64,000 nucleotides of DNA. Origin: Bacteroidota bacterium (GTDB taxonomy: Bacteria > Bacteroidota > Bacteroidia > 2-12-FULL-35-15). Where the stretch lies: assembly GCA_016722565.1 (NCBI GenBank), contig JADKIU010000004.1:124001-188000 (forward strand), written 5' to 3'. Positions within the stretch are counted from its first letter, which is position 1. Each line of letters opens with the position of its first letter. Made by a program: the position numbers and the translations under genes. The notes beneath the pieces were generated by a model. That model was not told where the DNA came from. It searched no databases and was given only the letters and a program-made list of their open reading frames with translations. Below are positions 42,742-52,500 of the stretch, in pieces.

Positions 42742-43647
42742 TTATTGCACAATCAATTTTGATGTTTTTTGTCCTTCAGAAGATTTCACGTTTACATAGT
42801 ATAAACCTTTAGAAATATCTGTTGTATTGATTTGTTTTGAAAACCCAGCGGATACATTGTTTTCAATCATGCTGTAAACTACTTTTCCTTGAATATCAGT
42901 TACAGTTATTTCAACTGATTTCGCAGTTAAATTGTCAATTGAAAGAGTAAATGATTCAGTTGCAGGATTTGGGAATACAGTTGTGTTGAATGTTGATTCT
43001 GCTGTTTCAGAAACTCCTGCAGCAGAAGGGAACATTGAATTGATAGCCACTTCATACATTTCAGACGTTGCTGTTGCATCACCTAAATATCCAAAAACAA
43101 ACATGTTGTTTGACATGCTTCTAATTAAAGCTGCTTCACCACTCGCAAATGTTCCTGAAACAGTACTTCCAGCTAATGGAAGTAATCCATAAGAAAATGT
43201 ACCCCAACCCGAGTTCGCGATTGTGAATGGATTAACCGTTATCCAAGAAGTTAAAGTGGTATCAGTAATCGTTACTACCGTTTCATTTACATTTCCTGTA
43301 AAATTTACACCAACCAATGCTCCGTTTGTAGCATCTAATGACCAATCTGCATACATGCCTTTGTTGCCAAGGCTTACAAAGCCTGCAAGTGCTGCAGTTG
43401 TTGCATTTACAGAAGCATTGTTTTGAGCAAAATACACCGCTAAATCAAAATTTGTTGGAGTTGCAATTTGAGTTTGGAAGTCTAAATCGCTTGTAGCGGT
43501 TGTTACAATACATCCTGTGTTTGTAAGTGCGGCAGCAAGTTGATCAGTACCAATTGTTGCGCCATCTGTAAAATAAAGCACTCTTGTTTGAGCAAAAGAA
43601 AATAAGCTGCATAAAAAAAGTGAAGTTGTAATAGTAATTTTTCTCAT
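42742..43647 (-). CDS. secreted protein with T9SS type A sorting domain
   Basis: 301 residues: signal peptide (1-19, ending LFSFAQ). The central domain of about 190 residues (TRVLYFTDGATIGTDQLAAAL, NFDLAVYFAQNNASVN, NKGMYADWSLD) has the look of a flavodoxin/ThuA-like alpha-beta fold, though I cannot name a family. The type A C-terminal domain runs from about residue 222 (FNTTVFPNPATESFTLSI, VTDIQGKVVYSM, ISKGLYYVNVKS, SKLIVQ end). It is the first cargo gene of the array that runs to the window edge. Confidence 0.83.
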   Translation of the reverse strand: MRKITITTSLFLCSLFSFAQTRVLYFTDGATIGTDQLAAALTNTGCIVTTATSDLDFQTQIATPTNFDLAVYFAQNNASVNATTAALAGFVSLGNKGMYADWSLDATNGALVGVNFTGNVNETVVTITDTTLTSWITVNPFTIANSGWGTFSYGLLPLAGSTVSGTFASGEAALIRSMSNNMFVFGYLGDATATSEMYEVAINSMFPSAAGVSETAESTFNTTVFPNPATESFTLSIDNLTAKSVEITVTDIQGKVVYSMIENNVSAGFSKQINTTDISKGLYYVNVKSSEGQKTSKLIVQ

Positions 43648-43683
43648 AGGTTTTTGGTTTAGTTGGTTTAATTATAGTTTAGC

Positions 43684-43691
43684 CAAAATTA
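43684..43691 (-). promoter_or_regulatory. -7 promoter box TAATTTTG
   Basis: TAnnTTTG on the minus strand, about 37 nt before the start at 43647. Confidence 0.5.
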
Positions 43692-43867
43692 CGATTATTT
43701 TAGATTGAAGGGACTTGTTTTTTTGTGAAAGGCTGTGTGTGTTTATTTACGAATGATTTATGTGGTTCCTGGTTGTTTGAAATGTTGTGGATTTGTTGTG
43801 ATGATGTTAAAGGAAAGTGATGATTCTTGTCATAAAATTATAACATAGGTTTTTTCTTTATTTTTTT

Positions 43868-43875
43868 TAGTTTTG
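43868..43875 (+). promoter_or_regulatory. -7 promoter box TAGTTTTG of glycine-rich gene A
   Basis: TAnnTTTG consensus 23 nt before the ATG at 43899. Confidence 0.5.
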
Positions 43876-43898
43876 CATTAAATCTAAACAAATTAAAT

Positions 43899-45930
43899 AT
43901 GAAAAAAATTACATTTTTGGGGTTGGCGCTTGCTTCTACTGTTATGGTGAATGCACAAGTGTCAACTTTTAGCTTTACTGGGGGGATGCAGACGTATACT
44001 GTTCCTGCCGGTGTTACGGCTGTTACCGTAACTTGCTCTGGTGGGCAAGGTGGAAGTGGTGCAACTGGTAATAGTTCTGCTGGTGCTACATTAGGTGGAC
44101 CTGGCGGATTAGGTGCTATGACTACCGGTGTTTTGGCGGTAACGCTAAGGCAAGATTAAATGTATTTGTTGGTGGTGCAGGTGCTACACCAACAGGTGGA
44201 TTTAATGGTGGTGGTAATGGTGGAAGTACGAATGCTGGTGGAGGTGGAGGAGCTTCTGATATCCGCGTAGGTGGAACAGCTGAAGCAAATCGTGTTGTTG
44301 TTGCTGCCGGTGGCGGTGGTGGCGGAAGAGGTGGTTGTGAGTCATTAAGCACTATCAATGGTGGTGCTGGTGGAGCAGGGAATACAAATGGTGGAAATGG
44401 AATTGATGCTCCTACTTCTGGTGGAAGTGCAGGTGGTGGATTTGGTGGTGTGTCTGCAACAGGTTTAGGTGGAGCTGCAGGAATTGGATGTGGCGGATTT
44501 TTAGGTCTTCCCGGTGGAACAGCTACTACTGGCACTGGTGCTAATGGTGGCGGTGGTCAGTCTTGTTGTTGCTTTTCTTTCGGTAGCATCCCTGGTGGTG
44601 GTGGCGGAGGAGGCGGATTCCTTGGCGGTGGCGGAGGAGGCGGAGGTTCTGCTGGAACTTCCGGTTGCTCTGGAAACGATAAAGGTGCTGGCGGTGGCGG
44701 TGCTGGTGGAACATCATTTGTTGGTGCTTTAACAACTACTTCTGTTGTAAATGCTGTGAATACAGGTAATGGTGTAATTACAATTACTCCGGTTTTAACG
44801 GCAACTTCTACAATGGGCGCTTCTATTTTATGTAACGGTGGAACAACAACAGTTACTGTTGTTGGTTCAGGTGGTGTTCCTCCATACACAGGTGAAGGTA
44901 CATTCACTGTTGGTGCAGGTACTCATAACTATACTGTAACGGATGCTGCTTCAACTTCTGTTGTAACTTCAATCACTGTTACAGAACCAAGTGCAATCGT
45001 TGTTTCATCTGCTGTTACCAGTGTTTCTTGTGCAGGTGGTTCAAATGGTGCAGTTGATTTAACAGTATCTGGTGGAACTCCAGGATATTCGTTCTTATGG
45101 AGCAATGGTGCTACAACTGAAGACTTAACAGGGTTAGTTGCTGGAACTTATTCAGGAACGTTGACTGATGCGAATGGTTGTACTGCTAGTGGTCCGGTTG
45201 TTATTACTGAACCAACAGCTCTTGCTTCAACAGTTTCAGGAACAAATCCTACAACATGTTCAGGAACAAATGGTGCAATTAACTTAACTGTTACTGGTGC
45301 TACTTCCCCTTATGCTTACGTTTGGAGCAATGCTGCTACAACGGAAGATATTAGTGGTTTAGCTGCTGGTTCTTATACAGTGACAATTACTGATGCGAAC
45401 GGTTGTACTTCAACTGCAACTTCAACATTGTCTGATCCTCCAGCACCAACAGTAACTTTAGCGTTAACTGTTGATACTGTTTGCGTGAACCTTACTTCTT
45501 TTGCATTAACTGGTGGTTCTCCAACAGGTGGTTCTTATTCAGGAACAGGTGTTTCTTTAGGAAACTTTAATCCTGCATCTGCTTCATTAGGTAACAACGT
45601 GATTACTTATAGTTATACCGATGCAAATGGATGTTCTGCATCTACAACGGGAACAATCTATGTTGATCTTGAGCAGGAATTGCAACATATTCTCAAGATG
45701 GTTTAATCAATGTTTATCCAAATCCTACAACAGGTATTTTAAATGTTGAAACAACGTTAGATGAGAATATGATTACAATTGTTGATGTGTTGGGTAATGT
45801 AGTGTATTCTACACGATCAACTTCTGTTAAAACAGCAATTGATATGTCAAGTTTTGCAAACGGAATTTATTTCTTGAAAGTTGAGAACGAGAAAAACGTT
45901 ACAACAATCAGAATTGTTCGTAGCAAATAA
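43899..45930 (+). CDS. glycine-rich, SprB-repeat T9SS type A surface protein, copy A, with two frame breaks
   Basis: About 678 residues when rejoined: signal peptide (ending MVNAQ), the domain start FSFTGGMQTYTVPAGVTAVTV, and a glycine-rich region with GGGG runs and a CCC triplet. At least two SprB-like repeats follow (GGSNGAVDLTVSGGTPGYSF, LWSNGATTEDLTGLVAGTY). A type A sorting domain ends INVYPNPTTGILNVE ... TTIRIVRSK. The frame breaks near 44147, where acgctaagg lacks one C needed to read TPKARLNVFVGG. It breaks again near 45667, where gatcttgagc differs from gatccttgtgc in copy B. Between these the frame is open from 44148 to 45706. Copy B lies directly downstream. Confidence 0.75.
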
Positions 45931-46030
45931 TTGTTTTTATAATTTACAAAAAAAGCCATTCTTCACTGAAGAATGGCTTTTTTGTTGTTTTATATTTTCT
46001 CCAATTCAGAATCTCAATTATCAGGATTCC
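44837..46030 (+). repeat. direct repeat unit 1 (about 1.19 kb), near-identical to 47183-48377
   Basis: Covers the 3' half of gene A, its stop codon, terminator and about 45 bp beyond. It differs from unit 2 by a few substitutions and several small indels. The boundary is sharp at tcaggattcc on the right. Confidence 0.85.
45948..45986 (+). terminator. Rho-independent terminator of gene A
   Basis: Hairpin aaaaaagccattcttc-actg-aagaatggctttttt. An identical copy is found after gene B. Confidence 0.85.
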
Positions 46031-46203
46031 TACTATTTTAGTTTCGTTTGAATTTAGGAAATTAATACTTAATTATTAAATTTTCAAATGATATGGCATC
46101 AAATTTTGCCCTAAATAGTAGGCGATGGCTCCGATGATATCTAATAAATTGTGTTGATTAAGATGCCTGCTAGACCATTCAATATGCGTTTCATTTTTTT
46201 TTC

Positions 46204-46211
46204 TATATTTG
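46204..46211 (+). promoter_or_regulatory. -7 promoter box TATATTTG of glycine-rich gene B
   Basis: TAnnTTTG consensus 23 nt before the ATG at 46235, the same spacing as in copy A. Confidence 0.55.
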
Positions 46212-46234
46212 CTTCAAATCAAAACAAACAAAAC

Positions 46235-48277
46235 ATGAAAAAAATTACATTCTTAGGTTTGGCTCTTGCTTCTGCCGTAATGGTAAAAGCACAGGTGACA
46301 ACCTTTAACTTTACTGGGGCGGTGCAAACCTACACTGTTCCTGCTGGCGTAACTTCCATATTTGTTTCAGCTTGGGGAGCGCAAGGTGGTAATGGAGCTA
46401 CTGGTGGCGCTGGTGTTGCTGGTGGTTCAGGTGGACTAGGTGGATATGCAGAAGGTACTCTCGCTGTAACTCCAGGTCAAGTTCTAAATATTTTTGTTGG
46501 AGGCCAAGGTGGCACACCAACAGGTGGATTTAATGGTGGTGGTAATGGTGGTAGTACGAATGCTGGTGGAGGCGGAGGAGCTTCTGATGTCCGCGCTTTT
46601 GGTACTGCTGAAGCTAATCGAGTTATTGTTGCTGGTGGCGGTGGCGGTGGCGGCCGTGCAGGTTGCGATGAAGGAAGCGCAAGTACAGGTGGAATTGGTG
46701 GAGCTGGTGCATTTGCTGGTTCAGGTGTTGGTGTAAATGGTTTTGATTCACCTACCTCTGGTGGTGTAGCTGGTGGTGGTAAAGGTGGAAATTTTGGTGG
46801 AGTTCAAGGTGCAGGTGGACCTAAAGGTGTTGGTTGTGGTGGATTCTCTGGTATTGATGGAGCAACTGCTACCACTGGAACCGGAGGAAATGGTGGAGCA
46901 GGTCAAACATGTTGCTGCTCTAGTTCAGGGTCAATCCCTGGCGGTGGTGGTGGCGGAGGCGGACTCCTTGGCGGTGGTGGAGGAGGCGGTGGTTCTGCTG
47001 GAACTACGGGTTGCTCTGGAAACTCAAAAGGCGCTGGTGGAGGCGGAGGCGGAGGATCTTGCTCTATCTCAGGTGTTACTTCTGGTTTAATTACAAATAA
47101 TGTTTGGCTCGGTAATGGACAAGTTACTATTATGATTCCATTGTCAGCAACCTCTACTATGGGAGCAGCAATTTTATGTAATGGTGGAACAACAACAGTT
47201 ACTGTTGTTGGTTCAGGTGGTGTTCCTCCATACACAGGTGAAGGTACATTCACTGTTGGTGCAGGTACTCATAACTATACTGTAACGGATGCTGCTTCAA
47301 ATTCCGTTGTAACTTCAATCACTGTTACAGAACCAAGTGCAATCGTTGTTTCATCTGCTGTTACCAGTGTTTCTTGTGCAGGTGGTTCAAATGGTGCAGT
47401 TGATTTAACAGTATCTGGTGGAACCTGCAGGATATTCGTTCTTATGGAGCAATGGTGCTACAACTGAAGACTTAACAGGGTTAGTTGCTGGAACTTATTC
47501 AGGAACGTTGACTGATGCGAATGGTTGTACTGCTAGTGGTCCGGTTGTTATTACTGAACCAACAGCTCTTTGCTTCAACAGTTTCAGGAACAAATCCTAC
47601 AACATGTTCAGGAACAAATGGTGCAATTAACTTAACTGTTACTGGTGCTACTTCCTTATGCTTACGTTTGGAGCAATGCTGCTACAACGGAAGATATTAG
47701 TGGTTTAGCTGCTGGTTCTTATACAGTGACAATTACTGATGCGAACGGTTGTACTTCAACTGCAACTTCAACATTGTTCGATCCTCCAGCACCAACAGTA
47801 ACTTTTAGCGTTAACTGTTGATACTGTTTGCGTGAACCTTACTTCTTTTGCATTAACTGGTGGTTCTCCAACAGGTGGTTCTTATTCAGGAACAGGTGTT
47901 TCTTTAGGAAACTTTAATCCTGCATCTGCTTCATTAGGTAACAACGTGATTACTTATAGTTATACCGATGCAAATGGATGTTCTGCATCTACAACGGGAA
48001 CAATCTATGTTGATCCTTGTGCAGGAATTGCAACATATTCTCAAGATGGTTTAATCAATGTTTATCCAAATCCTACAACAGGTATTTTAAATGTTGAAAC
48101 AACGTTAGATGAGAATATGATTACAATTGTTGATGTGTTGGTAATGTAGTGTATTCTACACGATCAACTTCTGTTAAAACAGCAATTGATATGTCAAGTT
48201 TTGCAAACGGAATTTATTTCTTGAAAGTTGAGAACGAGAAAAACGTTACAACAATCAGAATTGTTCGTAGCAAATAA
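46235..48277 (+). pseudogene. glycine-rich, SprB-repeat T9SS type A surface protein, copy B, with five frame breaks
   Basis: About 680 codons. The ATG at 46235 gives MKKITFLGLALASAVMVKAQ, almost the same signal peptide as copy A; an in-frame ATG at 46151 lies upstream of the promoter and is not used. The frame is intact to about 47424, including the glycine-rich part (CCCSSSGSIPGGGG, GGGGGSAGTTGCSGN). Then, relative to copy A, it shows +1 near 47424-47429, +1 near 47570, -2 near 47653, +1 near 47812 and -1 near 48140. The sum is zero, and the final stop codon is shared with copy A. Either it is decaying after duplication, or the repeat was poorly resolved in assembly. Confidence 0.72.
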
Positions 48278-48377
48278 TTGTTTTTATAATTTACAAAAAA
48301 AGCCATTCTTCACTGAAGAATGGCTTTTTTGTTGTTTTATATTTTCTCCAATTCAGAATCTCAATTATCAGGATTCC
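47183..48377 (+). repeat. direct repeat unit 2 (about 1.19 kb), near-identical to 44837-46030
   Basis: Same extent relative to gene B as unit 1 to gene A, including terminator. The sequences part immediately after tcaggattcc. Confidence 0.85.
48293..48331 (+). terminator. Rho-independent terminator of gene B
   Basis: Copy of the gene A terminator hairpin (aagccattcttc / gaagaatggctt, T run). Confidence 0.85.
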
Positions 48378-48415
48378 GAAAATCAGGTAAATTCGTTTCT
48401 ATATATAAAAATCAT

Positions 48416-48423
48416 TAAATTTG
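48416..48423 (+). promoter_or_regulatory. -7 promoter box TAAATTTG of pdhB
   Basis: TAnnTTTG consensus 23 nt before the ATG at 48447. Confidence 0.5.
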
Positions 48424-48446
48424 TAGTTCATTAAAATTTTAAACAA

Positions 48447-49430
48447 ATGAGAACAATCGAATTTCGTGAAGCACTTCGTGAAGCAATGAGTGAAGAAATG
48501 CGCAGAGATGAAAAAGTATATTTGATGGGTGAGGAGGTTGCTGAATATAATGGGGCATATAAAGTTAGTAAAGGTATGCTTGCTGAGTTTGGTGAAAAAC
48601 GGGTAATTGATACGCCAATTGCAGAGCTTGGTTTTACTGGTATTGCAATAGGTTCTGCCGTGAATGGCTTACGACCGATTGTTGAGTTTATGACCTTTAA
48701 TTTTTCATTGGTTGCCATTGATCAGATTATTAATTCGGCAGCAAAAATGATGAGTATGAGTGGTGGCCAATTTCCTGTTCCAATCGTATTTAGAGGGGCC
48801 ACAGCTTCTGCCGGAATGTTAAGTTCTCAGCATTCTCAAGCGTTTGATAATTGGTATGCAAACTGTCCGGGATTAAAAGTAATTGTTCCATCCAATCCAT
48901 ACGATGCCAAAGGTCTTTTAAAATCAGCTATTCGTGATAACGATCCTGTAGTTTTTATGGAGAGTGAACAAATGTATGGAGATAAAGGAGAAGTACCTGA
49001 AGGGGAATATTTAATTCCTATTGGTGTTGCTGATGTTAAACGTGAAGGGAAAGATGTAACGATTGTTTCCTTCGGTAAAATTATGAAACAAGCGCTGGCT
49101 GCAGCAGTTGAATTAGAAAAAGAAGGTATCAGTGTTGAGGTAATTGATTTGCGTACCATCCGCCCGATTGATTATGCAACAGTGATTACTTCGGTGAAAA
49201 AAACCAATCGATTAGTGATTGTTGAAGAAGCTTGGCCATTAGGCTCAATTGCTACTGAAGTCGCATTTAAAGTACAGAAAGAAGCATTTGATTATTTGGA
49301 TGCTCCGGTTTTAAGAATTACAACTGCAGATGTACCTTTGCCTTATGCACCAACATTAATAGAAGCATCATTGCCAAATGTTGCGCGTGTTGTGAAGGCT
49401 GTGAAAGAAGTGATGTATGTTAAGAAGTAA
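48447..49430 (+). CDS. pdhB: pyruvate dehydrogenase E1 component, beta subunit
   Basis: 327 residues, the length of E1-beta of the alpha2-beta2 type. Motifs: TIEFREALREAMSEEMRRD at the N-terminus, MGEEVAEYNGAYKVSKGM (thiamine diphosphate contact glutamate), DTPIAELGFTGIAIG (about 55-69), FRGATASAGMLSSQHSQ (about 116-132) and EEAWPLGSIATEVAF (about 256-270). It decarboxylates pyruvate with the alpha subunit, which is not in the window. It is a lone metabolic gene between adhesin genes, with its own promoter and a strong terminator. Confidence 0.95.
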   Translation: MRTIEFREALREAMSEEMRRDEKVYLMGEEVAEYNGAYKVSKGMLAEFGEKRVIDTPIAELGFTGIAIGSAVNGLRPIVEFMTFNFSLVAIDQIINSAAKMMSMSGGQFPVPIVFRGATASAGMLSSQHSQAFDNWYANCPGLKVIVPSNPYDAKGLLKSAIRDNDPVVFMESEQMYGDKGEVPEGEYLIPIGVADVKREGKDVTIVSFGKIMKQALAAAVELEKEGISVEVIDLRTIRPIDYATVITSVKKTNRLVIVEEAWPLGSIATEVAFKVQKEAFDYLDAPVLRITTADVPLPYAPTLIEASLPNVARVVKAVKEVMYVKK

Positions 49431-49462
49431 CAAGCTCATTTGGTAACTTATTAAATTGTATT

Positions 49463-49511
49463 AAAAAACGAAAGAGTGTTGAATTTAAAATTCAACACTC
49501 TTTCGTTTTTT
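49463..49511. terminator. bidirectional Rho-independent terminator
   Basis: Perfect palindrome aaaacgaaagagtgttgaattt / aaattcaacactctttcgtttt, flanked by A and T runs. It ends pdhB on the plus strand and the giant adhesin gene on the minus strand. Confidence 0.9.
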
Positions 49512-49590
49512 TACCTAGTTACTTAGTCACCTAGTTACCTAGTTACTTAGTCACTTAGTCACTTAGTCACCTAGTCACTTAGTCACCTAT
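49511..49590. repeat. 8-bp tandem repeat T(T/C)AC(C/T)TAG, 10 units
   Basis: Ten contiguous octamers: ttacctag, ttacttag, tcacctag, ttacctag, ttacttag, tcacttag, tcacttag, tcacctag, tcacttag, tcacctat. Variation is almost confined to transitions at positions 2 and 5. The stop codon (TAG on the minus strand) of the adhesin gene is in the last unit, and the terminator hairpin follows the first. Confidence 0.9.
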
Positions 49591-52500
49591 TTCACTATCG
49601 TAACGGTTCCTGTATAATTATGTTTTTTGTCAAATACATCTGTTAATTTAACTTTCCAAACATACACATCTTGCTGTGCCATGTCTTTACCATGGTTTGC
49701 TTTTCCATCCCATAATTTGTTAATGTCATCCGTATACCAAATCATATTTCCCCAACGATCAAAAATCATGATTTCATATTTTTTAATTCCTACTCCTTGC
49801 CCTTGGAAAAAATCATTCACTCCATCTCCATTTGGAGTAAAGGCATTTGGGATAAAGAACGTAAACTCAGGATTGATAATAATTGTGTGGGAAACATCAT
49901 CTATACAACCATTGCCATCAACAACTGTAAGTGTAACATTGTAGCTACCTTCAATGATATTTGGAAAATCATGAGATGGATTTGTAGCCGTTGAACCGGA
50001 TGAGCCATCACCAAAATCCCAATTCCAAGATACAATAGGAAAGGTGGAGGTGGACTGATCTGTGAAGTTTACAGTCGGTTCCAATATTGTTGCCGGATTC
50101 GGTGAAGCTGTAAATTCAGCGACCGGATTTGCAAATACAGTAATATAATTCAAATACGAATCGGTAGATGTACATCCGCCCAAGGAAGATGTAACCGTTA
50201 AACCAACAGTAAATAATGCATCGGTTGTGCCTGAATTGGAATAACAATGTAATGGAGGATTTTGACCTATAAACGTTGTTCCATCTCCAAATGACCAATT
50301 CCAATTGGTAATCGTACCACCTGCTACCGTAGACGCATCTGTGAAGATTACACATACTGGTGAGCATCCTGAAAGAATATCACCACTGAAGGTAACAACG
50401 GGTAAAGGAAGCACTGTTACTATAACTGTTGCCGTTACTGCTGGTGAACATCCATCTGTTACGGTTACAGTATAAGTTGTAGTTGTTGCTGGTGATGCCG
50501 AAGGGTTCGAAATGGCAGGATTACTCAAGCCAGTTGCAGGCGACCATGAATAAACATAAGGTCCACCTGACCCATTTGATCCTGTTGCAGAAATCGGTGC
50601 AGATGCACCCGGACAAATTGAAACAGCTGGTGATACAATTACTGATAAAGGAGGATTTACAGTTACTGTAACATTCACAGGAGCTGCCGCACAGCCGTTT
50701 ACATCTGTTGCATTTACAGTATAGATTGTTGTTGCAACTGGTGATGCATTTGGATTGGCAATGTTAGTAAAATCCAATCCGGTAGCCGGACTCCAAGTAT
50801 ATGCATATGGTCCACCATTTCCGCCAGAAGCAGACGCAACCAAATTTGTGGTACCGCCAAAACAAATAGTCGGAGAAACGATAGGAGCAATCACAACGAT
50901 ACTTGGTTCTGTAATTGTTGCGGTAGTGGTAGCCGTACATCCGTTTGCATCAGTAATAGTACAAGTATACGTTCCAGCGCATAAGCCAGTAGCAGTTGCT
51001 GTAGCCTGAACAGGAACCGTGTTCCATGAAAAAGCGTATCCGCCACCAATTGTTCCACCATTTCCAGCTGCAGTCGCTGTTCCATCACAAACGCCATTAC
51101 ATGTAGTTGGTGTGGATGCTGTTATTGATGCAGTTAATAATGTAGGTTCGATAACGGTTGCTGTTCCTGAGGATGTACAACCCCATGAATCCGTAACGGT
51201 AACGGTATAGGTTCCAATGCAAAGCGGACTGCAGGAAGCTGCAGCACATCCGGATGACCACGCGTAAGAATAAGCTGGTGTTCCACCAGCCGGAATCACT
51301 ATGGTTTGCCCGTTACAAGCACCATTACAAGTCACATCAATCCCAGCAATTGCCAATGTTATTTCAGGGTCAGAATAAATCGTTACATCATCCGTTCCAA
51401 CGCATCCACCCGGATCAGTAATTGTCACTGTATAGGTTGTGGTAGTAGCCGGATTGGCAACGGGGTTAGAGATTGCCGTGTTGCTTAATCCTGCAGCTGG
51501 AGCCCATGAATATGTGTAGCCAGCACCGGTTGGTGTTGCATTTAAAGTGGTATTTCCACCAAAACAAATGGTGTCATCCAATCCTGCGTTTACAATTAAA
51601 CCAGGAGCAATAGTAACTGTAACCGGTGTTAGTGGACTCGTACAGCCAAGTATAGTTGTTTGCACATAGTACGTTGTATTTGCTGTTAAAACGGGTGTTG
51701 TAAAACTAGCACCAGTAAATAATAATGTTCCACCAGGAGCATTAAACCACTCGTAGGTTCCGCCAGGTGCGGTTGCAGTAAGGGTTGTTGAATTATTTGT
51801 ACAAATAGAAGTTCCCAAAGCTGTTGGAGCAACAGGTGTAGGATTTACAGTTATGGTATATGTATTAGGCGTTCCTAAACATCCTGCAACAGTTGGTGTT
51901 ACCGTTATCGTTGCTGTTATTGGTGCTGCTCCTAAATTTGTAGCGGTGAACGCAGGAGTATTTCCAACACCGGATGCAGCCAAGCCAATTGCGGTATTTG
52001 AATTTGTCCATGTAAATGTTCCTCCCGCAGGAGTACTCGAATAGGCAGAAGCGCCAATATTCGCCCCATTACAAACGGTCATATTCGCGGGTACCGTAAC
52101 GGTAGGTGGAGGGTTGATGACAACCACCACTGTGGATGATGCAGTACATCCACCTGAAGTTGCAACAACGGTATATGTTCCAGCAGCTAATGCAGTAACA
52201 CTTGCGATGCTTGGATTTTGTAATGCTGATGCAAACGCATTTGGACCTGTCCACGCGTAGGTTGCTCCTGCAACTGTTGTTGCTGTTAAATTCAATGTAG
52301 ATCCGATACAAACCGGACTGTTACTTCCAGCTGTTGGAGTAGCGATTACACCACCGCCTGCAGTTACTGTTACAGTGTTTGTAACTTCACAACTTAATGC
52401 TGTATTTAAAATGGTTACGGTATATGTTCCGGGTAATAATCCTGTTGCAGTGTTTGCACCTGCAACCCCGGATGTGCTTGATACAACTGTTCCAACAGAG

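Noticed and set aside
44557..44907. Proline-rich open frames opposite the glycine-rich genes (also 44122-44535 and 46903-47253)
   Set aside because: Polyglycine codons read backwards give polyproline; the same shadow appears in both gene copies, and a real gene is present on the plus strand.
49511..49590. Octamer repeat considered as a CRISPR or origin iteron array
   Set aside because: The units are contiguous with no spacers, and no replication gene or DnaA-type boxes are nearby.
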